From positions 22,445,409-22,509,408 of the forward strand of contig OW203765.1 of the NCBI GenBank assembly GCA_934045905.1: DNA of 64,000 nt. The letters are read 5' to 3'. The translations under genes were made by a program, and so were the position numbers. Source of the stretch: Leuctra nigra. Taxonomy: Eukaryota; Arthropoda; Insecta; Plecoptera; Leuctridae. Of the stretch, positions 21,077 through 33,066 are shown one piece after another. How positions within the stretch are numbered: position 1 is the first letter of the stretch; the number at the start of each line of letters is the position of its first letter. Below the pieces are notes generated by a model. The model did not search any database. It worked only from the letters and a program-made list of their open reading frames with translations, and was not told the origin of the DNA.

Positions 21077-24000
21077 GTGTGTGCTAATTCGTATATATAT
21101 TAAATTTGGCCCATTTCGTTACTCCATGTTAATAACTAATTTTCATAAGTGGACAGATATTCTGTATTTTTTTATAGATCGAATCCACCGCCTTCCTGAT
21201 GAAACTAATTTTTAGTCGATTTAGGTGCGTTCTGCTGCCCAATGGGATTGTTAGCTTTGTTGGACTGAATATTTTGTAGTATATCTATGAAATATTGGAA
21301 CTATCTATGTTTTTATTTTAGCTTATTATAGAAGGTCATGAGATTCGAATATTGGCGCAAATATTTTGTATTGGAGGATGCAATTTGGAACGTTTTAAAT
21401 TATGTTCCTACAATGGAAGGCAGTGAGATATGAAAATTGGCGCGAGTACTTTGCAATAATGGAATGTTTCATTAGTTTTGTGTTTTGTCGCTGTGTTAAG
21501 CTTCGTATAGATGGATACATTATGGAAAGCTAGTGGCTGTCTCCATATTCCTGTTCTGCATTACCCCGGGCCCTCTTTGTTCTGGGAGTAACCAGAGTTA
21601 GTGTTGGGAGGAGAACAGAATGAGCAGAACATCCTGTACCCTGTCCTGCACGAATGAATAGATAAATCATATGGAATACAATATCACTATCTTGTTCATG
21701 TGCAATTACATGCACCATGTTCATATCGAAACAATGCATCTTGTTTTGATTGCGTATACTATTCAGTTCATGAGAGATAGGGAATAGAATCCATACAAAA
21801 AGGTTCCATGCGCTTTTACGTTTTACCAGTTGCTCGAAAGTTTGTATTATCTGATTCAGAAAATTAAAATTACTGAGAAAATAAAGGTGGCGAAATTTAC
21901 TCTTCAACCAAACTGAGGAACATTAGGCTTAAAAAATATTTATTAGTTTATTCGTCCATTGATCAACAACTTTTTTTTGCTATTTTGATCCTCATAATAA
22001 TATGTAAATTTGATCAGAGCAACAATGAAAAATATCCCTAAAGACCAGTTTGAAATTATCCAATCTAACTCAAGGATTCTCATGGTGTGTCAGAGATGCT
22101 ACAATCGGTGATAAATCAACTAATATATTATTTACACCCACACTATATTCTAATTCTTGAAGTGTTGTTTATTTATTGGCGCGAAAACAAGAAGAAATGA
22201 GATCATATTCATAAAAGACAACAATAAACCTGGCCTTTGCATCACCGCCAATGCAGGGATTCCTTCTACATGACTTCAAATGCCAAACGTCCCTGAAGGT
22301 GATTCGATTCTTGGAATAGAAGACTTTGACAACTCAATTACAACTTCTTGGACGGTAAAATAATCTGTAAACTAGTAGCTTCATTGGCGTTGACAGTAGA
22401 GAGCTACTGAGTTCGATTCCAGGTATTTCAACCCTCAGAAACCAATGCATATGTATGGGTATCTATTATATTCATACGTCTTTTCCACAGCATATAACAA
22501 TTCCTTTTCTTTGGGCATGAGCGTATGTATTTGTATCGAAATGAAAGTCTATTGAGCTTTCAAGTGACATAAGCTTTCAGTTCAGTTTGATTTATATATG
22601 AGCATTTGAGATACAAAATATCAGACTTTCCGAAAATATTTCCGACATACACAATACTCTTTCTAGAGTATCGCTGAAACTGTCATTGCGATGCAAACAT
22701 ATAGATCAGTGTTCGTAGATTTTTGGCCAAATGTTTAAATTATACGTGAATTTGAATGTACCAATCCAGAGAATCCCACTGCCTTGTAGATACTGAAGAA
22801 ACATAGACGACGGCTGTGGTTCAACGGATTTATTTAAATTTTGGAACGTTCATAAGTCACCGCCTTCCTTACACGGAAAAATGTCGATTCGATTCACAGT
22901 TTATTTAAATTTTCGAACAAAATCTTATTTGAAGAGAGCTTGAACGTTGCATAAAGAAACATTGGACTTGCGGCACCACATTTACGATGGGTGACTTTAT
23001 TGCGTCTCCATTTTGCACACGCAAACATGACTTGGTGTGAACCTACAGTTTGATGGGCGCATTAAACGGTCGACCGTCGGCTGTTTGATGCAATCTCTAA
23101 TTAATACCATCTTTTTCACGCAATGCGGAATCCGCGTATAATGATACCTCAAGGCCACTCGACAACAATCCTCTACAGGTGCAGCGTTTAGTTGTGGTCA
23201 TTAAGATGGCTCTTGCTCTGCTTTGGGCGCAGAACTTTCATCATGTGAGGCCCAGATTATGGCATAGCATGTCGAGAGAAGGGTGTGAAACAGTGATACT
23301 TGTAGAGTGCAGATTCATCTAAAAGATGAGATTTACAGTTAAATTGGCGCACCCTACCCTATACTACGCGACAATTAAGTTTTTACTGTTAGTTCGCTGT
23401 TTTTGTAGATTTTTGTAAGTGGGGGGGGGGGGGGGGGGGTTGACTGCAGATAATTTTACTGACATTTAGATAAAAGACAAACTTAGCGCTTGTTACATTT
23501 TTTTCTTAATTAATTCATAAGAATTTGTTGGTTTTTCGTGACATGTGGCTATGTAATTTTCTCGCTCTGGCCAATAAAATTATTTAAAACAATGTTTGAC
23601 GTTACAACCCAAACACGTATGTGAAATTTGAAATAATTGGACCACAGGTTTGGGTGCAAACGATCCCGACAATTGTTATGCGCGGTTTTGATTGCGAAAC
23701 TAGTGCCATAGCCACGAAACAAATAAAACAACTGCTACTGAAATACAATAAGTCTGAGTGAACATCCAATCAGACACTTTCTGACACAGAACATTTTGAT
23801 TGCTCTCACTGAGCTCCAACGGCAAAATACCAACTTGTAGCACTTTAAATTTTTCGTTTTATAAATTTTACGATGTGTAGGCATAGTTACACTGGCATAA
23901 CACCACAAGTAATATTCAGCAAGACACAATCGATAAGTGACTTAAATTTTTCGTAAGTACAGCAAAATCAAAACTCATCGATTTATTTCGATAAAAATAG

Positions 24001-26244
24001 CAAGTTAAATTTAGATAAATCTATATATTCATTCTTGAAATATCTCTTATATAAATAATCTATGCGACACGTTTTAGTAAGTTTTCGGAAATATGTAGGC
24101 ATTTCACACGATTAGTTTGGAACATTTCGAATTATCCAAAAGTTTAACTCCAGCCAAACTTTAAAGAAAATATGTCAATTTGTTCCCATTCACTGAGCAT
24201 TCAAACGCGTCTTTAGAACTTTCAGAAAAATTAATTTTATATCTGACAAGCGTTCTTACTTCTTAATAAACATTTCTAGGCCGAGTCAAACACTTCTTCC
24301 GTTTTCAAACTAAACTAAAAAACCGCGTGTATTTTAAAACCAGCATTTTAATACGAACTATCCCCAATTCTCTTCAGCTCATAGAAACCTCCAAATATTA
24401 ATTTCGCCGATGAAAATCACAAAGTCGTCTCCGCCATAAACAAACGAAGATGAAATTCAACGCTGGAATATCCACCTGTATAATTACCCCCCGATAACCA
24501 GATATTTGTCCATGACGTCACATATCTGCCCACAACCATGATGTTATCTCCGTGAGATCTTCATTGTGTTACCATGACGACATGGACCATGATTTCATAG
24601 CGCCACGTCCAGCACAATTATTTATAACACATCTCTGTTCATTAAAATGTTTTATTCTTAACCATAAGTAGAAACAGTTCAATTTATCACTGTCCAATGC
24701 GTGAATTTCATTAAAATGATTAATAAAAATAGAAATTATATTTTAATAGATTTACATATTTTTACATGCTATCAGATAATTTACATTTTAACTCTATTTT
24801 GATGTTATTCGTTCTTTACATTAGCCTAATATTACGTATTAATCCAATTCCTTGTCGTAACGTGTCACTTTCTTGAGATTTCACAAACTGTAGTGTTTAA
24901 ATTGATTTTCTGATTAAAATTGAACGCGCAAAGAATAATAGAACGCAACACTTTCTCCCTCTTTTAGAGGTTACACAGTGTATTCTGTCAGCCATATTAT
25001 AATACAATTGTCTGTATTACTGATGCTTCCGTACACAATTGATGGGCAGGGAGCATGAATGTGGCAACTCGACTTGACTGGTTCATGTCGCCACAGCGAG
25101 CGACGCTGATGTAATCATGATTTGCAAATAATTTCCTAGTTTGCACTATTTCATAGTATATTGCAGAGCAATGTATTAATTTGTATATAGCGTATAGTTT
25201 GCACGTAACATCTTCTCATTGTTGCCACCATCTTGATGGCTCCATTCAGAATAGCTGTGATTATGTGCTTTATCGATATTTGATAGTTTTAATGATTACA
25301 TGAGAAATCTTTTACATGAAGAGGAATCACTCACTTTAAAAACACATCGATTTACTTTGATTAAAGTTAAATCTGACTCGCTAAAATGTCCGTCCTTGGG
25401 GGGAAACTTCAATTAGGTATTTACATTTCTGATTATACCAAAATAAGTTCGTACACTTTTGATTTATTTTTAGATCTTTAAGATCAGATGCCTTCCTGGT
25501 GCAAAATCCTTTTTACTGACAGCTTATCTAATTTGGCCAGTAATTACGTCGCATTCTGTTGAGACATGAGTTTGATGGTGTAAATCTCCTTCAATTCGCC
25601 GCTGATTGCGTCATGACGGGTCTTGTTCCGTGTTTTGACAGTAAATCCGTGAGGAGCTGTGAAGTCTTCGAGATAATTGACTTTTCTTGCAGATTCACTG
25701 AGCATTAATTACCCGTGATCGTCTCGACTCGTCTTCAAGAACAAAAGCAACAGAAGTTTAAGCGCCAATTAAAACATGACGACATTGAATCGTGTCTGGA
25801 AGTGCTTAAAATAGATCTTTTCATGGAGGGTATCTACATTTTAACAGTGTTAAAATTGTTAATTAAAGGTCTACTATGTAGTCTGATGGATTGAGTCTTG
25901 GTGGACTCTAAATATGAAATACCAATCAGATTTAACTAAATTTATCAAATTTAAAAAGAGAGAGAGAGAGATTTGTTATTTTGTGTTTTTGTGAAATAAA
26001 ATATTTTTTCACTCAATTATTTTTCTATATTTTTATCAGGTGGCCAATTATTGAGTTTTTATGACCAAAAAAATGATGACAGACGTTAGCCTTCAACTTT
26101 TTCAACTTTTATATACCAATCAGATTATTTTCGATTATTTAAAGATTTTTTATTTTTACTTTTTATTGAAGTCCATATTGATTTTTTTAAATTAAATCAA
26201 ATACCATATTATGATCATAAAAGAAAGTTACACGGCATTCAATG
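21077..26244. other. Non-coding AT-rich stretch
   Basis: No exon is supported. It contains a 19-base poly-G tract (23421-23439), a possible tRNA-like B box (GAGTTCGATTCCAGG near 22408) and a TIR-family fragment at about 21778-21809. Confidence 0.5.
23421..23439. repeat. Poly-G tract (19 bases)
   Basis: An uninterrupted run of 19 G on the plus strand in otherwise AT-rich DNA. Length is likely variable and error-prone in the assembly; it could form a G-quadruplex. Confidence 0.9.
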
Positions 26245-26362
26245 CTTCAACAGCCGGTTGAAATCTCGTGAAACCACAATCAAGACAGCTCGCTCCAAGG
26301 TCGAACCACGGCCTCCTGCATAACAGTCCATCGCTCAACTAAAACCCATCCCGCTCGTCTCA
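26245..26362 (-). mobile_element. tRNA-derived SINE fragment (minus)
   Basis: On the minus strand, AGTTGAGCGATGGACT resembles a Pol III A box. It is followed by GTGGTTCGACCTTGG (B box) and GTGGTTTCACGAGATTTCAACC. The last motif matches the tail of the 18.7-kb copy. The tRNA-like region is degenerate and is not a functional tRNA. Confidence 0.55.
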
Positions 26363-26658
26363 TAATGATTAACAATCATGAGTCTATAAAAGAAGACCAG
26401 ATTATTATTAACACACGAACAACAAAATTAGCTCAAAAACTCAGGGTCCTTCAATCCACCAAAAATAAAATTAATGAGACAAATTTCCGCCAAAACAACC
26501 AATTCATCAAAATTACTCTGATCTCTCAAACTTGGTCCAGGATCTGACGCAATTCATCTCACGCATATTGAAGAACGAAGATTCTGATTGTTTTTACGAA
26601 GAGTGATTATAAAGCTATTAGCAATACCTGAAGATGACTTGTGAGATGCGTGCTTCAA

Positions 26659-26723
26659 TGACGTCACTATGACGTCATTGATTGGACCTTGATGACGTCA
26701 CTGATTGGACATTGATGACGTCA
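26659..26723. promoter_or_regulatory. Cluster of four TGACGTCA (CRE) palindromes with inverted CCAAT boxes
   Basis: Exact TGACGTCA occurs at 26659, 26670, 26693 and 26716. The last three are spaced exactly 23 bases apart, with TGATTGGAC (inverted CCAAT) in each spacer. TGACGTCA is the full CREB/ATF palindrome and ATTGG the NF-Y core. No gene start lies nearby, so regulatory action is inferred only; it may be a microsatellite-like tandem repeat. Confidence 0.55.
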
Positions 26724-29700
26724 TGGTCAACAGGGTTGTGATCTGGTTTGTGATGTGGTGTTGTTGTGAATATTGATTGACTGGTCAGGTGATGTCTGAT
26801 GAGAAATATGACATCATGACTAGAGAAGTCAGCGATGAATGCATTGTTTTAAGCTTTTCAAGCTTTTCTAATCGTCACTAGTGAGAAGAAGTTTAACTAC
26901 ACTATGTGATGTGGTTACAGAGTAGTTAGTAATGGAGTCTTAGTTGTCCTGTCTTCAACGTGCGGTATTATTTACTAAAACTATGACAATGTTGTAAAGA
27001 AAGTATTTAGGTAATCAAAAGTAAAGTCATCAAACGAAACGTAAACCTTTGACCTAGAATATCCTCCCTCAACCCTTCCCATTGCACCCCCCTTTGTGCT
27101 ACGTCGTTTTATATTTTGTTTCTGCTACTAAATTATTACTCCACAAACAATATAAAAGTGGCCATGTGCAGAAGCATATTAAGGAATAATACCTGTATGC
27201 AACTTTGCGAACAGGTTGACAAATTCTCTGTGCATCTTCATTTGAGGTTACACAGAGAGTATATAAGTAGTGCTATCTCATAACCCTTGATCGGTCCAAT
27301 AAGTATTTTTAAGTATTTTTAAATGGTGCCGGAAATGGTGTCTTTATTTAGTTTCACGATTTCTGGAATCAAATTTTTCGTCGCAAAAATAAACATGTAT
27401 TTTTTAATTATATACAAATTATGATTGGACGAATTTTATTGTGAATCTACACTTATCAGAATTGTAAGAAGTTCAACATTGAATAAATTATTTTAAGCCT
27501 ATATTTTCGTTCATTGACGGTGATACTTTATATTAGTTGTTTTATTACTTCAGAAGTGGATAAAATAGAACCCATGCTGTAACATCTTTTATTACAAACA
27601 AAACATGGCATTTAAATATTACGATGTGTAAAAAATAGGATGTCTATTTAAACTTACTTACGTCTATCAAAAAAACCAAGTAAGAAGTACTGAATCCTAC
27701 CAAATTAGTAAATGACGTGATGCAACCTAAAATCTCACCTAATCTTTTAAAGATGTCTTTTCGTCCCATCCGGTTTCTAATTTTACAAACTCCATAGCGC
27801 AAAACTAGTAGCTCATACTGTAACTAATCCCTCCCAACCAGTATGATGCTATTATGAGCTCACATATGACGTCATAAGCCAGTATGTCCCTGGTCCATGG
27901 TCAGCGACGCATGGCATCTAGATGATGCTGCATGGTCATTGGTATTAATAACGCGTTTGCAAGATGACTCGGGTATTGGCAAGAGTTTACTCATTGTTCG
28001 TTGATGTAAGAGAAGTATTGTTATAAGATGTTTAGAATGCAAGGCAGTTTAATTACTACCTTATAAAAAAGTTTAATAACTACCTTATACTTGAACTGCA
28101 TTTTATGACAGATGCAATCGACTGCATAAAGATCTGCAGGAAGAATGAGGTATTTGTTATGTTTCGTGGAAATTGATAAAGAGATTTCAAGGAAATTGCA
28201 TCGGTTTCTTTTTTATATGAAATATGCTCTGATTTATTTAATTTAAAAGTTTTGCAGTGTTTTTGTTTTGTTTTTCCTGGGCTTGAAATAGGGCAGGGTG
28301 GGCTTGACGAAAAGCAATGTGTGATCTAAACGCTTGTACAAAATATGCTTTTTAATTGCAATTGTAATTTTGGAAGAATATTAAATTGGCTTAATAGCCA
28401 TGGAAAAACGATAGAAAAAACTATAAACACCAATGAAATCATCTACTTTGCGTTCGCGAAAAAATATGAAATTTCACCATGGGGCTATAAATATTAAGAC
28501 TTCGAAAATATTGTACATTTAAACAAAATATAAGTACCTATATTTGTGCCATCGCCAGGTTTAGAGAGAATGGATAACGACCAATAAGGAGAGTTAATCG
28601 CTGCTTAATACTCGGAACACGAAATATGTTATTTAAATTTCAATCCCTAATTGAATAAAAAATTAACAAATAATCTTAAATAATTTCCTTCAAATCTCCA
28701 ACCCATAATTACCACATCAAACATTCCACCTTAGTCCTTATAAGTCATATCCCATTACATAATTTTTAATCCGATTTCATTGTCTGAACGTCTCGGTATG
28801 GAATATCAATGCAGCTATGAATTTCCCATGAGACGCGATCAACCAATCAGAACGCTCATTCCCCGGTCACGTGTCTGCTCTAAACCAATCACGACGCTCT
28901 ATTCATCGATCACGTGCCGATCTTGATCTTGACGTTCAAAGTCTTCTGTAATTACCGAGTAAGATCATCTTTGATCTATTATTAGATGCTTTCAGTTTCA
29001 TTTCAACGGAACGATCTACCTCCAAGGTAACAAGATTGCGGATTTTTATTTAATTTCATACAAGAATTCGATTGCAACGATGTTATGACAATTTCCGATA
29101 TTGCAAACCAAGAATTGTAACTAGATTTTTTTTTAAATAACCAACTCTAAAGATCTTGAGTCTTTGTAAAAAAAACATGTGTAATAGACAAGAAACCGGT
29201 ACGATTTGTAACAATTTTTTCTTCCTTTTACTGCATCTCCAGCACGTAATTATTAAATATTACCAGTCTCAATTTCTTTCCCTGCAACTGTTTTTGCTTG
29301 TCTTAATTGTCTCTCAACTGGCTTGATTTTTTAAACTTCTGTATTTCTATGGGAGGATTACATGAAATAGCTAAGTGCAATGGTTAATAATGTAAAACAG
29401 AGGTGAATTATTGTTTTTAATGATGTCTGAAGTCAGGAGTCAGGAGCTTCTTTGTAGATTCTAATACGAGAAGAAACAAGAATGTTAAGAAGTGTCATGA
29501 GCGAGGCATCTGATACATATGTAATGTAATTAGTAACTATTCTAAGCAAGTAGCAAAAGTGTCGAGTACAAAATAAATTATAACCTGATGTGATTTTTAA
29601 AGAATGATCTAGAGGACGTTAGGTCAACGCAGCCAAATCATAAAATTCGATAATATAATCTATAAATCGTTGAATTACTTTTTCATAAAAAGTTTCGAAG

Positions 29701-30598
29701 CATTAAATGTTCAAAAACTATTCGAACAAATAAGCGATACGTGATGGAGCCACTTCTGGAAGGAAACTTTTTAGATGCACTTTTTATTTTGAATTTCGTG
29801 TTTCCATAGGGCAGTGAAAAAGGAGAAACAATTGAAATTTAGATTTTGTTACAAGTTTTCTTTTTCAGCCGTAACAAACAACTAAAGCAAATTTAATATA
29901 ATTTATTTATATAAATATCCCCGTGATATCCTCCATTATTCCCCTTATGCTAGTACCAAAGAATCCACCAGAGGTCAGTCGTGTTCCTTATTTTCTGGAA
30001 TATGAAACAATATAAAACTAAGAAACAATATTAAACTTGTGTGTACAAATTAGAAAATAATACAAACTTATAATGCTGTTCACAAATTGAAGTGAATAGA
30101 AATGGAATTTGCGTATCAGGACTGAAATATCATGAATTGCATTGCTCTTGTTCAATTATTCTGTACGGAATTGCTTTGCCACGCGTCAAACACCAACGAA
30201 CTTCCAAAAATAAAACTGCACTATTAATAATTCACAGAATACGCTGGGACAAACCAATTGACATGCTCGGCCAATCGATCTTTCCCGCCAAACATGAAAT
30301 TCAACTTGAAAAGAATTCTAATTTACCACGTAAATTGTCAATCGAAGGGCGTTATTATCACCATTGAAACTTAACCAAGGTTGACATGAGTCGATTATAT
30401 TTCACTTTAGAGGGTTGGCAACATCACGTTTATTGTCATCCCAATTAGTCCATGTCCTCCATATATATATACCCGTGACACGCTAGGTTCAACACTCGGG
30501 ACACCAGTGAAACTGGTAAACGTTGTCAACGATCGGGGGTGCGAGAGACGTGAACTTTTGGGCAACCGACTCGCTGTAGTGTTAATCATTGTAATTAC
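26724..30598. other. Non-coding AT-rich stretch
   Basis: No exon is supported. It holds paired CCAAT/E-box sites at 28843-28916 (listed separately). The small plus ORF at 30092-30367 shows no domain, and its codon composition is like the surroundings. Confidence 0.5.
28843..28916. promoter_or_regulatory. Two CCAAT...TCACGTG modules in tandem
   Basis: CCAATCA (28843) with TCACGTG (28867) is followed by CCAATCA (28885) with TCACGTG (28910). Offsets are about 42-43 bases, close to four helical turns. TCACGTG is a bHLH-zip E-box of USF/MITF type. The local GC rise supports a regulatory site, but no transcript start is known. Confidence 0.4.
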
Positions 30599-30675
30599 CT
30601 GTTTTTAATGGCGTCGTCGCTGTTGTCAATGCGCATGCGCAGAGGAGGTAGAACAGGGTATGCGATGACGTCATC
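30599..30675. promoter_or_regulatory. Candidate promoter: NRF1-type palindrome plus perfect CRE
   Basis: TGCGCATGCGCA (30630-30641) is the full NRF1 palindrome. GATGACGTCATC (30664-30675) is a 12-base palindromic CRE. On the minus strand they are followed by a GC-richer segment ending AAAAACAG|GTAATT at 30599/30598, a good splice donor. This would fit an untranslated first exon transcribed leftward. No connected coding exon can be identified. Confidence 0.4.
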
Positions 30676-30796
30676 ATGTCGAGTTGCTATTGGCTAATAG
30701 CAAGACGCATGCTGGAAATAGAACAAAATATATATTTGAAAAATACTTTGAAATCAAGGTCCAAACAAGAAATAATGTATCTAAGAAATTCACACC

Positions 30797-30861
30797 AATA
30801 TTATGAAATGTGTTATGTAATAACACAATATTATGAAATAAAATATTATGAAATAAGGATT
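30797..30861. repeat. Short repeats of ATATTATGAAAT
   Basis: The 12-base word occurs at about 30799, 30829 and 30843. This is a local repeat array of no evident function. Confidence 0.6.
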
Positions 30862-32904
30862 TCGATGTTTTTTGTATTTTATTTTTCAATTTTTCATTTT
30901 GCGTTATTGTTTCTTGAGTTATATATTTTTTGTGTTTGCAGTGAAGAAGGCTCTTGTATTTATTTGTGTTACACCTCCTGACACATTAATTATAATTGGT
31001 AACAGGAATTGATGAGGATTAAAATATATTTCAGATTCCCTTCATTCCATCACTAGAAGTTTTCCATTAAACTAATATCTCTGAAAGGTTTTTTATACAC
31101 GCTAAATTATTTATCACCGGGAATATTAAAACTATACTGAATTTTTAAAATAGCTTTATTGCTATCATAATTTAAAATGCGTCTGACACATCGTATCTTA
31201 ATCAGCTTACATTAAATTTGTAGTTTAACCCGTAGAGCGTCCCCAGAAAAATAATTACTATCATTACTCAACAAAAAAATGGTTTTTAACAAAAAATCAT
31301 AAATGTCATAAAAAGCAAGCGGCTTTGCTCCATATAATTAATCATGTTTAAAGAAGCCGTCAGTAATCTGAAATTGAGCGTAGGTAGCTCGAGATTTACT
31401 TTCAATTACGTCTCGAAGAGTAATGGCATCAATTATCTGTGTACATCTGCATGTGATGATCAAGTTGACACGTGATAATGCGTGCAGGACTCGACTTGTT
31501 ATGGAACATGTTCGGTGACGCCCCGCGTGCGTGTGGCAGTATGTTCATGCAAACATAACCCAACTTATTACTAATAGATCCTGGTTCACAGGTTTTAGTC
31601 TTATTTCACAGTGTTTTGTGAGTCATTATGGGGTGGGGCCAAGAGGGTCGTTGACCTCAGGAAACAGAGTTTATTTCTATAAATTATCAAATTTACGCTC
31701 TTTATTCTCTAAATATTTTTACAAAATTAAGATCAACTATGTTAATTTGAACGTTTTTTTCTGGACCGTTTGGAATGGTTTGGACTGATTACATTTAACC
31801 ACACTATCTTTGATAATACATTATTGATAAAGGTATGTAAACATATCTTAGCAAACTGGGATGACTATCCTCATACATATTCCAAAATTAAATTGTCGTC
31901 CTTAGACACAGAACCTCTAGACAACTTCCTTCATGCCTGTTTTTGCTGCCTGTTGACTTCAAATAAGTTCACAAAATCTCCCACCCGTCGTGAGGCCGCC
32001 ACCAGTAGCTAATGCGTTAAGATAGGCGACAGTGGCGCCCCAGCGGAGCCGGGATATTTGTAAACAATATTTGAATTCTTCAAAAAGGAACGCAGTGAAA
32101 TAAAAAATCGTGTGATCGTTTCTACAAACATTGCTAACCCGCTTTCTTCCCAAAACGATTTTATTTTATCTTATTTTTTTACTAGCAACTGACTGGATGA
32201 GTAGCCCAGTGAATAACTTTAGCGTTGAAAGTACATCACAATAAAACCCCGCCGACGGCTCCTAAAACCGATTAAAAATGTTTAAAACACACTATCAAAG
32301 TCCCCGGTACCTCCTTTAGCTACGCCGAGTGCATTTTGAATTAAGTTTTAATGGCCCTCGCAATTTTTCCTACACATTAAATCAAGGAGGTACCATTAAA
32401 CTTGTATCCGATTCTTAAGTCACTCGGACACCGCCTTTAAAACTCACATAAACAAAACAAAATGCAATAACATTAAATTTATATTATTTGCCAACAATTT
32501 ATTAAGTAATAAAATACAGAAACATCACGGAGCACCTCCAAAGAATTTATCCGGAATCCAAACCAAAAAACTTTCGATTTTATTTCGTCGTAAATATTAA
32601 ATATATTTTTTTCTGTTTAACCTTGCTCATCAAGGCAATGAACTTGAGTCGGTGTATTGAAAATCTTTCGAGTTAATTTCTGGTCTGTCCGTGTATAATT
32701 AGCACTTGAAACGCAGTTCCTCTCGACAACTAGTTCTTGGACATCTCTGCACACTTTGCCCCTGTCGAGGTAGGAGGAGGTACAAGAGTTTTTATACGTC
32801 CATGAGATCCCTGATTATAGATATTGAATGCTCATTAGGATGGTGTTTTATAATAGGTTCTGAAATGAAAACATTTGGATAGTGCAACTGTTTGTAGCAC
32901 GGGA

Positions 32905-33066
32905 GAAGGGGAATAGAATCCACACAAAAATGCTCCATTGAGTTAAGAACACTCAACAAATTGTGTTTATGACTTTATCCGACCATGAAGTCCCAATGTC
33001 TTTGAATTATAAATTTAAAATTTACTAAGTAATGGAGCCTTTTTATGTGTATTGAATTCCTCTCCG
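32905..33066. mobile_element. ~160-bp MITE, family GGAATAGAATCCACAC
   Basis: The left end GGGGAATAGAATCCACACAA...TGCTCCATT (from ~32907) is inverted at the right as AATGGAGCC...TATGTGTATTGAATTCC (to ~33062). Interior non-coding. Related ends recur at 21778, 37635, 49861, 53634 and 53803. Confidence 0.6.
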
